Origin: Stentor roeselii | Taxonomy: Eukaryota > Ciliophora > Heterotrichea > Heterotrichida > Stentoridae | DNA: 56,329 nt | Direction: 5' to 3' | NCBI GenBank assembly: GCA_006503475.1 | Contig: RSEH01000288.1 | Span: forward strand, 1-56,329 | Shown here: piece by piece, positions 10,349 to 20,325 of the stretch | How positions within the stretch are numbered: the first letter of the stretch is position 1 | Layout: each line of letters opens with the position of its first letter | Position numbers and translations under genes: made by a program | Notes under the pieces: generated by a model | The model's database searches: none | The model's input: only the letters and a program-made list of their open reading frames with translations | What the model was told of the DNA's origin: nothing

Positions 10349-13165
10349 ATGGATACTCTAAACGAATGTCTTGTTTTCTTTTCCCTAATCGATGCCCCTC
10401 CAGAAGTCTACATAGTCGGAAACTGCGAAGCTCTGGGAAACTGGATCCCTTCCCAAGGAGTACGTTTGACCTCAATCGGTTCATCAAGCACGACATTAAT
10501 CCCAATAAAGTTATTAAAAGGTTCTAAACTCGAGTACAAATACGTGAAACAATCATCATCTCTAATCTGGGAATCTATTCCAAACCGAAAGTTGACATTA
10601 AAAGACAACTTGCACATAGAAGACTCATTCAACAGTCCAAGATCTTCTCTGGACTACAGTCAAAAAAGATTCGAGCTTCTTCGGCGAGACTCTTCTGAGC
10701 AAAAACTTGAAAAACTCGGTAATGACTCAAAATCTTTAATCATTGTTTCAATGCTTCTGCCTTTTCGACTTGTGAAGGCAGGGTGTTACTCGCTGGTCCC
10801 AAGAAGTTCTTCTTGGCACTTTCAATTGTTTTCAGCTTGTTCTGAACTTTTTGACTTGCAGTGGGTGGGGTTTTTAGGAGAGGTGCCTGTTGAGGACCAG
10901 GAAGAAGTCATCGCACTTTTGAAGAACTATTCATGTGTACCTGTCTTTTTACCTGGAGAGACTTTAAAACATCACAGGTCTTACTGTGAGTCAATACTTT
11001 TCCATGTGTTAAACAATCAGATTGACTTGAAAAGTCCAGTTTCCGCTGAAAAAAATAATCAACAATGGGAAGGGTATAAAATGATGAATATTTTGTTTAA
11101 TGAAACACTTTTTTCAGTCTATGCAGGACAGATGGTCTGGGTGCATGGATCAGAACTTCTGCTGTTACCGAGTCTTATCAGTAAAAAGGTAAAAGACCCG
11201 GTTAATATCGGGTTTTACTTTCATCGGCCTTTTCCAAGTTCAGAGATTTTCAGGATCCTTCCACATAAAAATGCTATTTTAAATGCTATTGGATGTTGTG
11301 ATGTCATCGGCTTTCAGATATTTGAACATGCTACTCATTTCATTGGAACTTGCAAAAGAATATTAGGAGTTGATACAAGTACTTCTAAAGATGGAAAAAT
11401 TTATCTTAATTACTTTGGAAGGAATATCAATGTTTATATTGGACATATTGGAATCTGCCCTAAACTCATTGAAAATATTAGAGAATCTAAAGAGTACCTC
11501 TTGGCAAAATCACGTCTTTCTGAAAGGTTTTCTGGAAAAACATTGATTTTAAGTATTGATCAACTTTCACCATTATCAGGTTTTTTTTTAAAGCTTAGAG
11601 CGATTGACCAACTAGCAGCGACGAAGTCAAAAACATTGAAAAACGTAGTTTTTCTCAACATTTTAATAGAAAATTCTGAAGAAACTTCAATCGACACAGG
11701 TTCAATCGACGAAAATTCTCAATTTTTAGTGAATCAGATCAATTCCAGAGCAGGGCGAGGACTAGTCGAGCTTGAATTTCGCAACATTAGCCAAGAAGAG
11801 CGTCTTGCATACATGGAAGTGAGTTCAGGTCTAATCGTTTCAACAATTCGCGAAGGAATGAACCTACTCCCTTTCGAGTACCTTCATTTAAAAAAGTTTA
11901 AAAATTCAGGAATTGTTTTATCCGAGTTCGCAGGTTCAAGCAACTTATTAAGCAGCCCTTATAAAGTGAATCCTTTAGACATAAATTCATTTGAAATTGA
12001 AATCAGGAACTTAATAAACCACTTGCCTCAAAAGCGAGTTTTAGATAAAGACCTTCTTTACATCAAGGAAAGAACAACTGTCTTCTGGGCTCGTGATTTT
12101 GTCACTCAGATAAAGGCCTGTAAGAAGAAAACTTACAAGTTTCAATACGTGTCAATCGGCATGAATGATACTTTAAGACTCATGGCGATTCCTAAGAACT
12201 TCTCAAAACTTGATGAATTTGAAGTGCTTTCAGCTTATAAAAAAAGTAAGAATCGTGCATTGTTTTTTGATGTAGAAGGGACTTTATTGACTTACTTTAA
12301 AGAAAAAGAAACTTACATGCCTTCTCATAAAGTCCTCGCCGCCCTTGAAGACCTTTGCAGTGACCCGAAGAATACAGTCATGACAATCACAGGAAGGGAA
12401 AGAGCCACTCAGAACAAATGGTTCGGAACTGTTCCTGGACTAAGCCTCGCTGCTGAATATGGAGCTTTCGTCAAACATCGCACTGAAGACTGGCAATGCA
12501 CTCATCCTGTCCCTGGGACTTGGAAAGAACTTGCTAAAAAAGTCATTGAGTCTCATGTGGAACGCATTGAAGGAGCTTATGTGACTTGTAAAGAAACTTC
12601 AGTCATTTTTGATTATCGAGAAGCTGATGCATTGTTCGGACAGTGGCAGGCGAAAGATATTGTCTCACATTTAGAAAGACTTTTACATGATCATGAATGT
12701 CAAGTCGTTTCTGGAGAAGGATTCGTTGAAGTCAGACCCAGGGGTATTGATAAAGGGACTACTTTGTACAGGACTCTTAAAGATGTTCATCAAAATAAAG
12801 GACCTGTTGATTTTGTTTTTACTATTGGAGATGACGAGTCTGATGAGAAAATGTTTAAAATGCTGAAAACTATGAAAAAAAAATCTTGTGAGATTTTAAG
12901 TCATGATGCGAAAACTTTTACTTGCACTTTTGGAGTTAAACCTAGTGAAGCACTTTTTTACTTTTTGAATGCTGATGAAGTACTTAAACTGATGGAGCTA
13001 CTTGCTACGGGGTACTCGAAAAGAAGACATTCTTTGGGGAATCTACATCCGAGGCATTCAAATCATCAGTTCACTGCGATTAATGTGAGTGATTTGACTC
13101 GGTTAAAAAGACATGCTGATTCAAGGGATTATTCTGATTACTTTTCAGTTAATTTTGATGATTGA
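10349..13165 (+). CDS. CBM20 - trehalose-6-phosphate synthase-like - trehalose phosphatase fusion
   Basis: The 938-residue protein has three parts. An N-terminal CBM20 starch-binding module covers about 1-95 (VYIVGNCEALGNW). A GT20 trehalose-phosphate synthase domain covers about 120-600 (VWVHGSELLLLP, FYFHRPFPSSEIFRILP, REGMNLLPFEYL). A HAD phosphatase domain follows from about 640 (FFDVEGTLL, TITGRE, KGTTLY, GDDESDEKMF). The design resembles plant class II TPS proteins. In the GT20 part the usual HD of VHDYHL is HG, and the donor-binding R and K of the RLDYxKG segment appear as Q and S (IDQLSPLSG), so synthase activity is doubtful. The phosphatase has Glu in place of the second motif-I Asp; its other motifs look intact. 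It probably acts in glucan or trehalose metabolism, possibly as a regulator. Confidence 0.92.
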   Translation: MDTLNECLVFFSLIDAPPEVYIVGNCEALGNWIPSQGVRLTSIGSSSTTLIPIKLLKGSKLEYKYVKQSSSLIWESIPNRKLTLKDNLHIEDSFNSPRSSLDYSQKRFELLRRDSSEQKLEKLGNDSKSLIIVSMLLPFRLVKAGCYSLVPRSSSWHFQLFSACSELFDLQWVGFLGEVPVEDQEEVIALLKNYSCVPVFLPGETLKHHRSYCESILFHVLNNQIDLKSPVSAEKNNQQWEGYKMMNILFNETLFSVYAGQMVWVHGSELLLLPSLISKKVKDPVNIGFYFHRPFPSSEIFRILPHKNAILNAIGCCDVIGFQIFEHATHFIGTCKRILGVDTSTSKDGKIYLNYFGRNINVYIGHIGICPKLIENIRESKEYLLAKSRLSERFSGKTLILSIDQLSPLSGFFLKLRAIDQLAATKSKTLKNVVFLNILIENSEETSIDTGSIDENSQFLVNQINSRAGRGLVELEFRNISQEERLAYMEVSSGLIVSTIREGMNLLPFEYLHLKKFKNSGIVLSEFAGSSNLLSSPYKVNPLDINSFEIEIRNLINHLPQKRVLDKDLLYIKERTTVFWARDFVTQIKACKKKTYKFQYVSIGMNDTLRLMAIPKNFSKLDEFEVLSAYKKSKNRALFFDVEGTLLTYFKEKETYMPSHKVLAALEDLCSDPKNTVMTITGRERATQNKWFGTVPGLSLAAEYGAFVKHRTEDWQCTHPVPGTWKELAKKVIESHVERIEGAYVTCKETSVIFDYREADALFGQWQAKDIVSHLERLLHDHECQVVSGEGFVEVRPRGIDKGTTLYRTLKDVHQNKGPVDFVFTIGDDESDEKMFKMLKTMKKKSCEILSHDAKTFTCTFGVKPSEALFYFLNADEVLKLMELLATGYSKRRHSLGNLHPRHSNHQFTAINVSDLTRLKRHADSRDYSDYFSVNFDD

Positions 13166-13326
13166 AGTTGAACTAATGAAAAAATAATTAATTTTATTCC
13201 AAGAAAAGATTTTAATTCCTTCTTCAATTTGCACTAAACAAAGAAAATTTCGTAGAAATTTTCTCCTAAATCCTTAACCTCTAAATTCCAAGTCATTAAT
13301 AAAAATCGTAAACTGGATCCAAATAA

Positions 13327-13950
13327 ATGCGACTTTTAGTTCTAGTTTCATGGACATTATACATTTTCAAGTATTTTTTCATATCATCCTGGCTAGCACA
13401 TAGCATCTACCTGTTGACCTACCCGTAAAGCCTCCTTAGAGTGAACGTGAACGTGATCTGGAACCTGATAAGTTCTCTATACCTTTTAATTCTCGACATC
13501 CTGGGGCACATCCTTTACTTGATTCGCAAACCACCCAGTTCATCAAAAGCTTCAACTTTAAAAGTATTCTTCGCGATTTTCTGGCTTCAGGCAGGTCCAG
13601 GTTTATTATTACTGACAGTATACGGTTCACTTACCGATTCAATAAACTACGAAGTCGTTTTCTGTCGTCGAGGTTGCGTAAGTTCTCCATAGCTTATCTC
13701 CATTCTTCTTCGTGACTTTCACTACGTGGTTCTTTTCATTCTAAGCATTATCAGTTCTCTAGGTTTTTGCGTGTACAGTCATTCTCTCTTATTTAAAAAC
13801 GAAGCAGTGACAAGTCTCTGCATGAACGGAGAGACTCCAAAGCACACAGGTCGTCGAAGTACCCAAATCGAGCCTTTATTAATCGAGGGGATTCCGAAGT
13901 CTATCAGTGAAAAAAGTCTTTCAAGTATGTATAGATCAGTGAGCACTTAG
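13327..13950 (+). CDS. small multi-pass membrane protein (three exons)
   Basis: Splicing two 15-nt introns (13425-13439, 13678-13692) joins 13327-13424, 13440-13677 and 13693-13950 into a 197-residue protein. It starts at an AAATAAATG context. There are about four hydrophobic segments (roughly residues 3-32, 38-62, 75-97 and 119-140), with a Cys pair and Arg-rich turn around FCRRGC. A soluble, Ser/Thr/Arg-containing tail of about 55 residues follows. I do not recognise a family. Both introns carry in-frame stops when unspliced, and the three exons stay open across both joins, which strongly supports this model. The gene converges on the minus-strand gene ending at 13980, with only 29 nt between the stops. 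Confidence 0.8.
13425..13439 (+). other. 15-nt intron
   Basis: GTAAAGCCTCCTTAG. It contains an in-frame TAA; removal joins ACC TAC CCA GTG in frame. Confidence 0.9.
13678..13692 (+). other. 15-nt intron
   Basis: GTAAGTTCTCCATAG. Unspliced reading stops within it; removal joins GGT TGC to CTT ATC in frame. Confidence 0.9.
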
Positions 13951-13979
13951 TGATTAATTTTCTTAGACCTGTTAACTAG

Positions 13980-14657
13980 CTAATCTTGGCGAGTTATCTC
14001 GATGGCTCCTGGCTCGAACAACTCCACAAAGGCCTCTGCCAATTTATTCAAGGCTTCTCGGCTTGTACCGTTCTTGATCAGTCCCTGAGTGTACTCCTCA
14101 AGACATGCATCAAAGGCTTGGCGGTCACCGTCTCCATGTTCCACACTATGTTTCGTCATACAAGACACTACTTTAGCTCGTTGGTCCTCAACTATATTAT
14201 TCGTGGTGTCGTGGTAAAGCCTTCGTGGAAGTCGACATTTTGAGTCTGTTAAAGCTAATTTCGATCTGCTTTTAAAATCGATACCTTTTCGCATGTTTTC
14301 GAAACAATTAAGCTCAGCTGCTTTTAATTTTTCGTATCCTTCGATGTTTACTGAATTTTCAAGAAAAGCTGATACTCCTTCAGCGGATTTTCGGACATTG
14401 TCGAGTTCGTTGTTGTAGTTGTGCAAACTCGCTGGTATTGGTCTTGCTGGGTTTACTTTGACTAAGTCGGGCTTTGAGGAAAGTCCGGTTTTTAGAGCTA
14501 GGTCGCGGTACCAGGCAAGGTTTATGCTTGGGCCCCAGGGAGTCCATTGATTGGTCGGCACGTATTCAAGGCCGAGGTCTGAAGCGCCGTAAGGGTTGGT
14601 CTGGTCTAGGATCCACTTGTAGTACCAGTCACATAATAAAGCGAACGGTCTATCCAT
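13980..14657 (-). CDS. uncharacterised protein with scattered cysteines
   Basis: The 225-residue soluble protein begins MDRPFALLCDWYYKW and has Trp/Pro-rich blocks near the N terminus (TNQWTPWGPSINLAW). The C-terminal half is helical and charged, with spaced cysteines (LNCFEN, SKCRLP, VSCMTK, FDACLEE). The Cys spacing faintly recalls CHCH-type mitochondrial proteins, but no clear CX9C pair is present, so no family is claimed. The start has an AAAAATAAATGG context. The stop faces that of the membrane-protein gene at 13950. The composition and codon use look like ordinary coding sequence. Confidence 0.75.
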   Translation of the reverse strand: MDRPFALLCDWYYKWILDQTNPYGASDLGLEYVPTNQWTPWGPSINLAWYRDLALKTGLSSKPDLVKVNPARPIPASLHNYNNELDNVRKSAEGVSAFLENSVNIEGYEKLKAAELNCFENMRKGIDFKSRSKLALTDSKCRLPRRLYHDTTNNIVEDQRAKVVSCMTKHSVEHGDGDRQAFDACLEEYTQGLIKNGTSREALNKLAEAFVELFEPGAIEITRQD

Positions 14658-14774
14658 TTATTTTTAAGTCATTAGATGGACTTTGTTTTTTATGGAAAGT
14701 GAAGAGTGAAGGTGGATTTAGTTTATTGGAAGGATTTAGGAAGTTTTATTGGATTATTTAAGTTTTAGATAAAA

Positions 14775-15530
14775 ATGAGCATAAGTGAAAATTCAAGGTG
14801 GAATGAAGAAATGTAACAGTTATTCAGATCTAGGCTTAAGGAACAGAGAGAGGTTTTGAAAAGAGATGGAAAATATGCACTGGCTCAGTCTATTGAGAAT
14901 GAAATTGAGTTTTCTGTTAAGAAAAGCAATGAAGAGAAAATTAGTGATACCCGTTTGAGACAAGAACAGGACCGTGATAATCTAGAACGAGATCAGATGG
15001 ATGAGTTTCAGGCTTTTAATGACCGTTGGGATAAAGTGCTGTCTGACCATGCAGAGCTAACGAAATCCAAGATCGACTCAATGACAGAAGATCATAAAAC
15101 CAAAAGAATGGAAAAGCTCAACGGGTTGGAACTAAAGATTCCAAAAGAATTCAAAAAGTCTTCTGAACTGCTGAACATGATCCAAATCCAAAACGGCCTT
15201 TTAAAGCTTAAAGAATTCGGAGAGGCTCATAAGATCCAGAAACGAATCGATCTCCTAACAGCTCAAGAAAGCAAAGACTGGGACATCGAAAGAAGAAAAA
15301 AAATCAATCAAGAGCTCCTCCATTTCGATGCAAAAAACGAGCAAGAGCTTGCTTCTTTGAAGAAAAGAATGGCTACAGTAGAAGACGAAAAGAAGAAAAA
15401 GCGATGCATCGACATGGAAATCCTCCTTCAAAAGTTCCAAAACAAGAAAAAAGAGTTGCAAAACCTGCAAATCGCTGAAATGAACCGAATCACAGGAGCT
15501 GTTTTGGTTCTATCACCTGAATTTTCTTAA
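14775..15530 (+). CDS. conserved-looking coiled-coil protein (two exons)
   Basis: The first exon, 14775-14812, is joined to 14828-15530 by removal of a 15-nt intron, giving 246 residues that start MSISENSRWNEEISRLK. The protein is almost entirely helical and charged. A central motif, LKIPKEFKKSSELLNMIQIQNGLLKLKEFGEAHKIQKR, is the sort of conserved patch seen in one eukaryotic coiled-coil family that I cannot name with confidence. The C-terminal half has repeated QE/K heptads. There is no signal peptide or membrane segment. The ATG chosen lies in GATAAAAATG and is the only one in frame with the main ORF after splicing. Confidence 0.75.
14813..14827 (+). other. 15-nt intron
   Basis: GTAACAGTTATTCAG. 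Unspliced, the frame stops at the TAA of the donor; removal gives GAA GAA ATA TCT AGG in frame. Confidence 0.88.
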
Positions 15531-15587
15531 GGACTATTTAGGCTAGATAATAAGTATGCATTGAATATTTTATCATCTTATAAAGAA

Positions 15588-16349
15588 ATGTGGCAAAGTC
15601 TCTTTACCGACATGTTTAATTCTTTAAAGCCGACCTGCAAAGACTTTCCAGAAACCCTGATCCTTTCAATCCACCTCTTCAACATATCAAAAGGGCTCGA
15701 ATGTACAGGTTTGCAAGAAGACGACCCGATTTCATCAGACTTGCTTCCTGAAGGTTGGAACAAAAATCCTCATCTTTACTCATTTCGATACACTTTCAGG
15801 ACTTTAACACTTTACCAGAAGGTGTTAAAAATCACTTCGAATAAACTTACATTGCACACAGTTCGTAGTGACCAAGACGATAAAGTCTATCAACACTCGA
15901 TTTCTTTGCAAGACCTTAAAATTGACCCTCTTTCTGATGACTTAAGTCAAAGTTTGACTTGTAAAGTTTTACTTCCTTATGAAGAGCAGGTCTTAGCGAA
16001 GGTCATTGAAAGTTCGAATGAAGAGAAAAATAAAGAGAAAGAAGAGAAGAGGAAGGAAGAGGCTGGAAAAGTGAAGAAGGAAAGAAGTGTCTTGAGGGAT
16101 GAAGTTCCGTTTGTGAATAGGCAGCCTTTTGGAGTAGGACCTTTTGGAATGCCGAATAGCAACCCTTATTCTAGTCCTTTTGGGGTGGGGAATAGGGTTG
16201 GACCTAATCATCCTATTTTTCAAAATCCTCCTGGGTCTAGGTGGGACCCTCCTGACCCTTTTTTCATGCCGCCGAACCCTGATCATTTCCCGCCTCCAGG
16301 TCCTTTTCCGCCTTTTCAGCCATTTGGAAGAGGGGGGGGGTTTCTTTGA
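15588..16349 (+). CDS. PSMF1: PI31-type proteasome regulator (PSMF1 homologue)
   Basis: The 253-residue protein has an N-terminal PI31 domain (about 1-150), with LLPEGWNKNPHLYSFRYTF matching the family signature LLP-GWN-N-LY-RY. A charged K/E linker follows, then a Pro/Gly-rich tail with NPPGSRWDPPDPFF and PNPDHFPPPG, the hallmark of PI31 proteins. PI31 binds the 20S proteasome and is implicated in its transport and regulation. The known family usually ends in a hydrophobic-Tyr-X tail; here the end is GRGGGFL with no such Tyr. The start MWQSLFTDMF at 15588 is the first in-frame ATG; the frame is open farther left but without ATG. The gene lies 57 nt after the preceding gene on the same strand. 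Confidence 0.88.
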   Translation: MWQSLFTDMFNSLKPTCKDFPETLILSIHLFNISKGLECTGLQEDDPISSDLLPEGWNKNPHLYSFRYTFRTLTLYQKVLKITSNKLTLHTVRSDQDDKVYQHSISLQDLKIDPLSDDLSQSLTCKVLLPYEEQVLAKVIESSNEEKNKEKEEKRKEEAGKVKKERSVLRDEVPFVNRQPFGVGPFGMPNSNPYSSPFGVGNRVGPNHPIFQNPPGSRWDPPDPFFMPPNPDHFPPPGPFPPFQPFGRGGGFL

Positions 16350-16387
16350 TAGATAATAAAGAGTTTAGTTAGACTGTTTTTAATTAT

Positions 16388-17110
16388 TTAGAATCGATGA
16401 ATGATTATTTCAGCTTGATGATCTTTTTCAACTCTTTTAATTTTTTTCTTTTCTTTCAGAGATTTTTCTATTTTTAAGAACCTTTCTTGCTTGTTCAAAT
16501 AATCACTCTGATCATTTGTCGTGAAAAGGTAAAAATATAACATGTTCAGGTCCACTCTTAAATTAATAACAGGACTTTCATTGAATGGAGCTTCAAAAAA
16601 TATTAAATTATTTTGAAAGTCTTCCAATTTTTCATCAGGTTCAGATTCAACTGAGCTGCTTTCTTGAATAACGAAAGAAATTCCAAGTAGTGAAGAAATT
16701 GAATTCAAAATCGAGTAGTAAAACGATTTTTTAAACTTTATTGAACCAGTTAGGATTTCGTCAGGCATTTTTGAGCAAATCGTGATAAGAATGCATCGAA
16801 AACTGATAGAAATTATTCTTAATTCTCGTAATTTCAACCTTTCTAGCTTTTTTGAAGGATTTTTTTGAAGTTTTTGAAGAAGTGTCTTGAATTCAGAGTA
16901 TTCTAGATTGAGAATGTAGTAATCAGCGACTTGCTCTCCTTTTTCAATCAAATTATTCCAGTTTTTGTTAAGGCGCTCGGAACATGGGTGGTTTTTGAAG
17001 TTTCTTAATGATTGAACTATGGATAATGTTGATATGATGAAAAAATTGTGACTTCCTTGGTAACTGAGAACTGTTTTTCCTTGATGCTTTGTTTTTTCTA
17101 TAAGTTGCAT
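16388..17110 (-). CDS. uncharacterised protein, 240 aa
   Basis: The 240-residue soluble protein is mainly helical with a basic C-terminus (KKKIKRVEKDHQAEI). It begins MQLIEKTKHQGKTVLSYQGSH. The middle contains LREL and ISFRCILITICSKMPDEILTGSIKFKK, somewhat hydrophobic but not clearly membrane-spanning. An Asp/Glu/Ser-rich loop follows (ESSSVESEPDEKLEDF). I do not recognise a family. The stop faces that of the PI31 gene 38 nt away. AT content is somewhat higher than in the neighbouring conserved genes. Confidence 0.65.
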   Translation of the reverse strand: MQLIEKTKHQGKTVLSYQGSHNFFIISTLSIVQSLRNFKNHPCSERLNKNWNNLIEKGEQVADYYILNLEYSEFKTLLQKLQKNPSKKLERLKLRELRIISISFRCILITICSKMPDEILTGSIKFKKSFYYSILNSISSLLGISFVIQESSSVESEPDEKLEDFQNNLIFFEAPFNESPVINLRVDLNMLYFYLFTTNDQSDYLNKQERFLKIEKSLKEKKKIKRVEKDHQAEIIIHRF

Positions 17111-17292
17111 TGTTTTAAATGTAGGAAAATTAAGATAAGATGGAGTCGAGAATTAATTTATTAGGAGAGTGATTTTTTAAAAAGTTATTTTGGATTTTGT
17201 TGTATTTTTAATAATAGAGACTCAGAAGTTTTAACGATTCTGGCTTATCTAATCATAACCCTTAATATTCATCTCCTAAAATCAAAATTCAA

Positions 17293-18465
17293 TTAACTAT
17301 TAACCCCTCCTTTTTTCTTAGGACAACTAATAACCAATTTTTTCTTAGCCTTAATCCACTTAGCACCAATATTAGCATCTTCAATCTCATACTTCAAAAA
17401 CGTGACTTGACAAGCAAAACTAGCAGATTTAACTTTAACACAATTCCGATTAGCATCAATTTCAATTCCCTTCATGTTTAATTCCTTCTGAAACCCAACT
17501 TCAACATCCACCACATCCCTTTCAAAAACATCCACACTTCCAAAATCCTTCAACTGATCAACATGAACCTGAAAACTTTCAATTTCCTATTCACCATTTA
17601 CAACAATTCCACAATTTCTAATTTTTTCTTTTTCCAACTCAACATTCTCTTCCTTAAAAAGCTGAACATTTGGTTTAGTAAAAATTTCAGGTTCTTTATT
17701 TATTTCTTTCTTAAGTACCAAGTCTTTAATTCCATCGAACTGATCCTTTGCCTGAGCGCCTTCTGGTGAATTACGGTTAATGAACTTGGAGTACTCTTCA
17801 GGGTCTGCTGCGGCCTCGATGAACATCGAGGCAGGTTCTGTTTGTCCTTGAAAGCCTTTGTAAGTCTCGTAGTAGTCAAAGTCGCCTTGGTCAAAAGTCA
17901 AGCTGAACTGTTCTCGAGTTTCAAGTCTTCGAAGCACTGAAGCTGACAAGTGACTTTTGCATCGTAAGTCTTTCGCTCCAGCTTCAATGACGGAAGGATG
18001 AACAAAAGCGTCAAAAAAAAACATCTGTTTTTTTCCAGGTTCTTTTTTTTCTAGTCGTTTGGAGAAACTCGCGGGGATCGTCTTCCAGGAGTCCAAGTCT
18101 TGCAAGTCTGCCTTTAAACGAGATGATGTTAAAGGACCGAGGACACTGATTTGGAATTACTTGGGACAACTGCAGAAGTTTATTAGGACAATCGTTTTTT
18201 TACCTTTCAAGTAGGTTTTTATGCAGTAGGCAAAGTGACCTGATTGACGAGTTTTGCCTGATTGAAGCTTTAAGTCTTCAGCTCCTGATTCTAGATTTGA
18301 TTTTATGAACTTTGAATATTCCTGATTGGAAAGTACTTCTGGGTTGTTTGAAGCCATCTCGTCTAACATGTTCCAGAAACTTTTCATTTGTTGCTGAGTG
18401 CTGGAACTTGACAGGAACTCTGGGGATAGACCTTGCATGTTGCTTAGAATGTCTAGAGGATCCAT
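17293..18465 (-). CDS. PIH1-domain protein with CS-like C-terminus (dynein assembly/R2TP type)
   Basis: Three exons (18465-18161, 18145-17602, 17586-17293) joined over two 15-nt introns give 380 residues. After a helical N-terminus, the PIH1 domain runs across the first splice (KKTIVLINFCSCPNVLGPLTSSRL) and on to FFFDAFVHPSVIEAGAKDL, the family's HP-V pattern. The last 90 residues resemble a CS/p23-like beta-sandwich (DVEVGFQKELNMKGIEIDA...KWIKAKKKLVISCPKK). PIH1 proteins act with R2TP/HSP90 in assembling axonemal dyneins and other complexes, which fits a ciliate. Which paralogue (PIH1D1, D2, D3 or kintoun-like) cannot be settled. The start MDPLDILSNMQG is preferred to an upstream ATG at 18597 because the added stretch is G-poor leader-like sequence. 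Confidence 0.85.
17587..17601 (-). other. 15-nt intron
   Basis: Minus strand GTAAATGGTGAATAG, containing the TAG that ends the unspliced frame. Removal joins ATT GTT to GAA ATT in frame. Confidence 0.88.
18146..18160 (-). other. 15-nt intron
   Basis: Minus strand GTAATTCCAAATCAG. It lies inside the PIH1 domain; removal joins CCC AA to T GTC CTC and restores the domain. Confidence 0.9.
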
Positions 18466-20325
18466 TTTTTTTAGGTTTTTTTTAAGGTGAAGAGATTTGA
18501 TTTTAGGAGGATTGGAGTAGGATAGGGAACTTTTTGGGGGGAATGGGAAGGTATTTGATTTTTTTATTAGGTGGGGATAAGGCTTGAAGATATTCAATGT
18601 TTTGGATTAATTTGGATAAAATTTTTGTTTGGGTAATTCATTTTAGTTTTAATTAAGTTGGATAATCTTAAGGTTGAAAACTTGATCTTTATTATTAAAT
18701 TGGATACTTTTAAGTTATTGCTTGACAAATTTTTGAGTGATGAATTGTAGCAAGTTAATCCAAGGTTCAAATTAGATTGAACAAAAATATCTGAAGTAAT
18801 TCCTTATTAAAGTAAAAAATTCTTATTCTCTCTTAATTTCACTAGGTATTTGCGACTCAAAAGAAATTTAGTTATCATTTTTTATTAAGTAGATATTTTA
18901 TGAATACTTAACATCATAAATATGATGGTATAAAATGTTAAGCATATTAATTTTAAATTTAAAGCTAAAAAATAGTTAAAATCAAACTTTAGTCTATAGG
19001 TAATAATTTTATCCACTCTTTAAGAACGAAATGATTTAAATTTATAATTTTTGACATCCATTTTGTGTAAAAAAGAAACTTGGCCAGATATTTCGTAGAA
19101 TTTTAGTGTTGATGGTGTATTTCAACTTAAACTGAATATTAAAGTTCTTTTCAAATCTTTTCAGAAACATCTATTTATACTAGCAGATTAAATTCAAAAC
19201 TCCTTTACATCATAATTCTTGAGATAAGTATAAGATATTTTCAACATATTCAAACTTTAAATCTAAAAAATAATCTAACTATTCTTTTAAATGATATAAA
19301 ACTAACTTACTTATGATTAAACTTTTTTAAAAAAAACATATTTCTTCAAGCAATTATACAAATTATACAAGCTACAAAAGAGATCAAGTAAAATAAATTA
19401 AACTTATAGAAGATTGTCTATAATTCTTTATTATTGTTAATTTTTTTGGGCTTGAATGAATATTAATATAGTAATTTGGGTATTAATACTCAGTTAAATT
19501 CTCCATCTCTCAAAAAGTAAATTAATTTCAAAATATCAGTCACGAAGTAGTCTCTGGGTCTTAGGAGAATCACAATAATCTCAGTAAAATTCAAGATGAT
19601 TAATTATGGAAAGACTTAAACAATAAAATATTGATTTTTAGCATGACTGATAAAGAAAATTTTTTGAATAATTCTTAAAGTCTTGATTCAGAAATTATGA
19701 TGAATCCACAGTGATTTTTGAAATATGTAATTTATACCTTAAACTGAAGTTAGGTAATCGATATTATTCTGAAATTTTTCACAAATCTGTTCCAATCTTT
19801 ATTAGAGAGTTTGTATTAAAATTGGAATCTCCAAAAAATCAGTTCAAATAATATTCATAATATGAATATCAGTCAAGGTCATTCTGCAGAAGCCTCGAAT
19901 ATAATATACAAATTAAAAAATTATGCTATTTAAACATTAAAATTAATTCGATAATCACAGTTATCAGAATGCGTGATAACTTTATAGATTTCAATATTAA
20001 TTTATTCAATAAATGATATTTTATACAAGTGATAACAACTTTACATAAAAGATCAATATTCAATTTATTCAATAAAGTTAATCTTTTCTAAAAATTCTAT
20101 AATTTCAGATTGAAAAAAGTGAAATATAACCATAAACAAAAAATTAATTAAATCCCTCAAATAAAAAAACCACTAAAAAATCTCTAAACCAAATCACTCC
20201 AACCCCGCAAAAATCCATCAACCTTCCAAAAAATCCTAAAAATCTTCACCCTAAATCCAAACCTCTATTCAAAAACCTTTAAAACCACATAAATCCTAAT
20301 CCCTTCTTTCACTTATCAATAATAA
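18466..20325. other. long AT-rich gap with G-poor leaders at both ends
   Basis: About 1.86 kb separates the divergent PIH1 and carboxypeptidase genes. The first ~135 bases on the minus strand and the last ~180 on the plus strand are G-depleted and C/A-rich, leading into each ATG. The centre (about 18.65-20.1 kb) is very AT-rich with stops in all frames. I see no gene, tRNA-like fold or clear repeat there. Confidence 0.5.
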
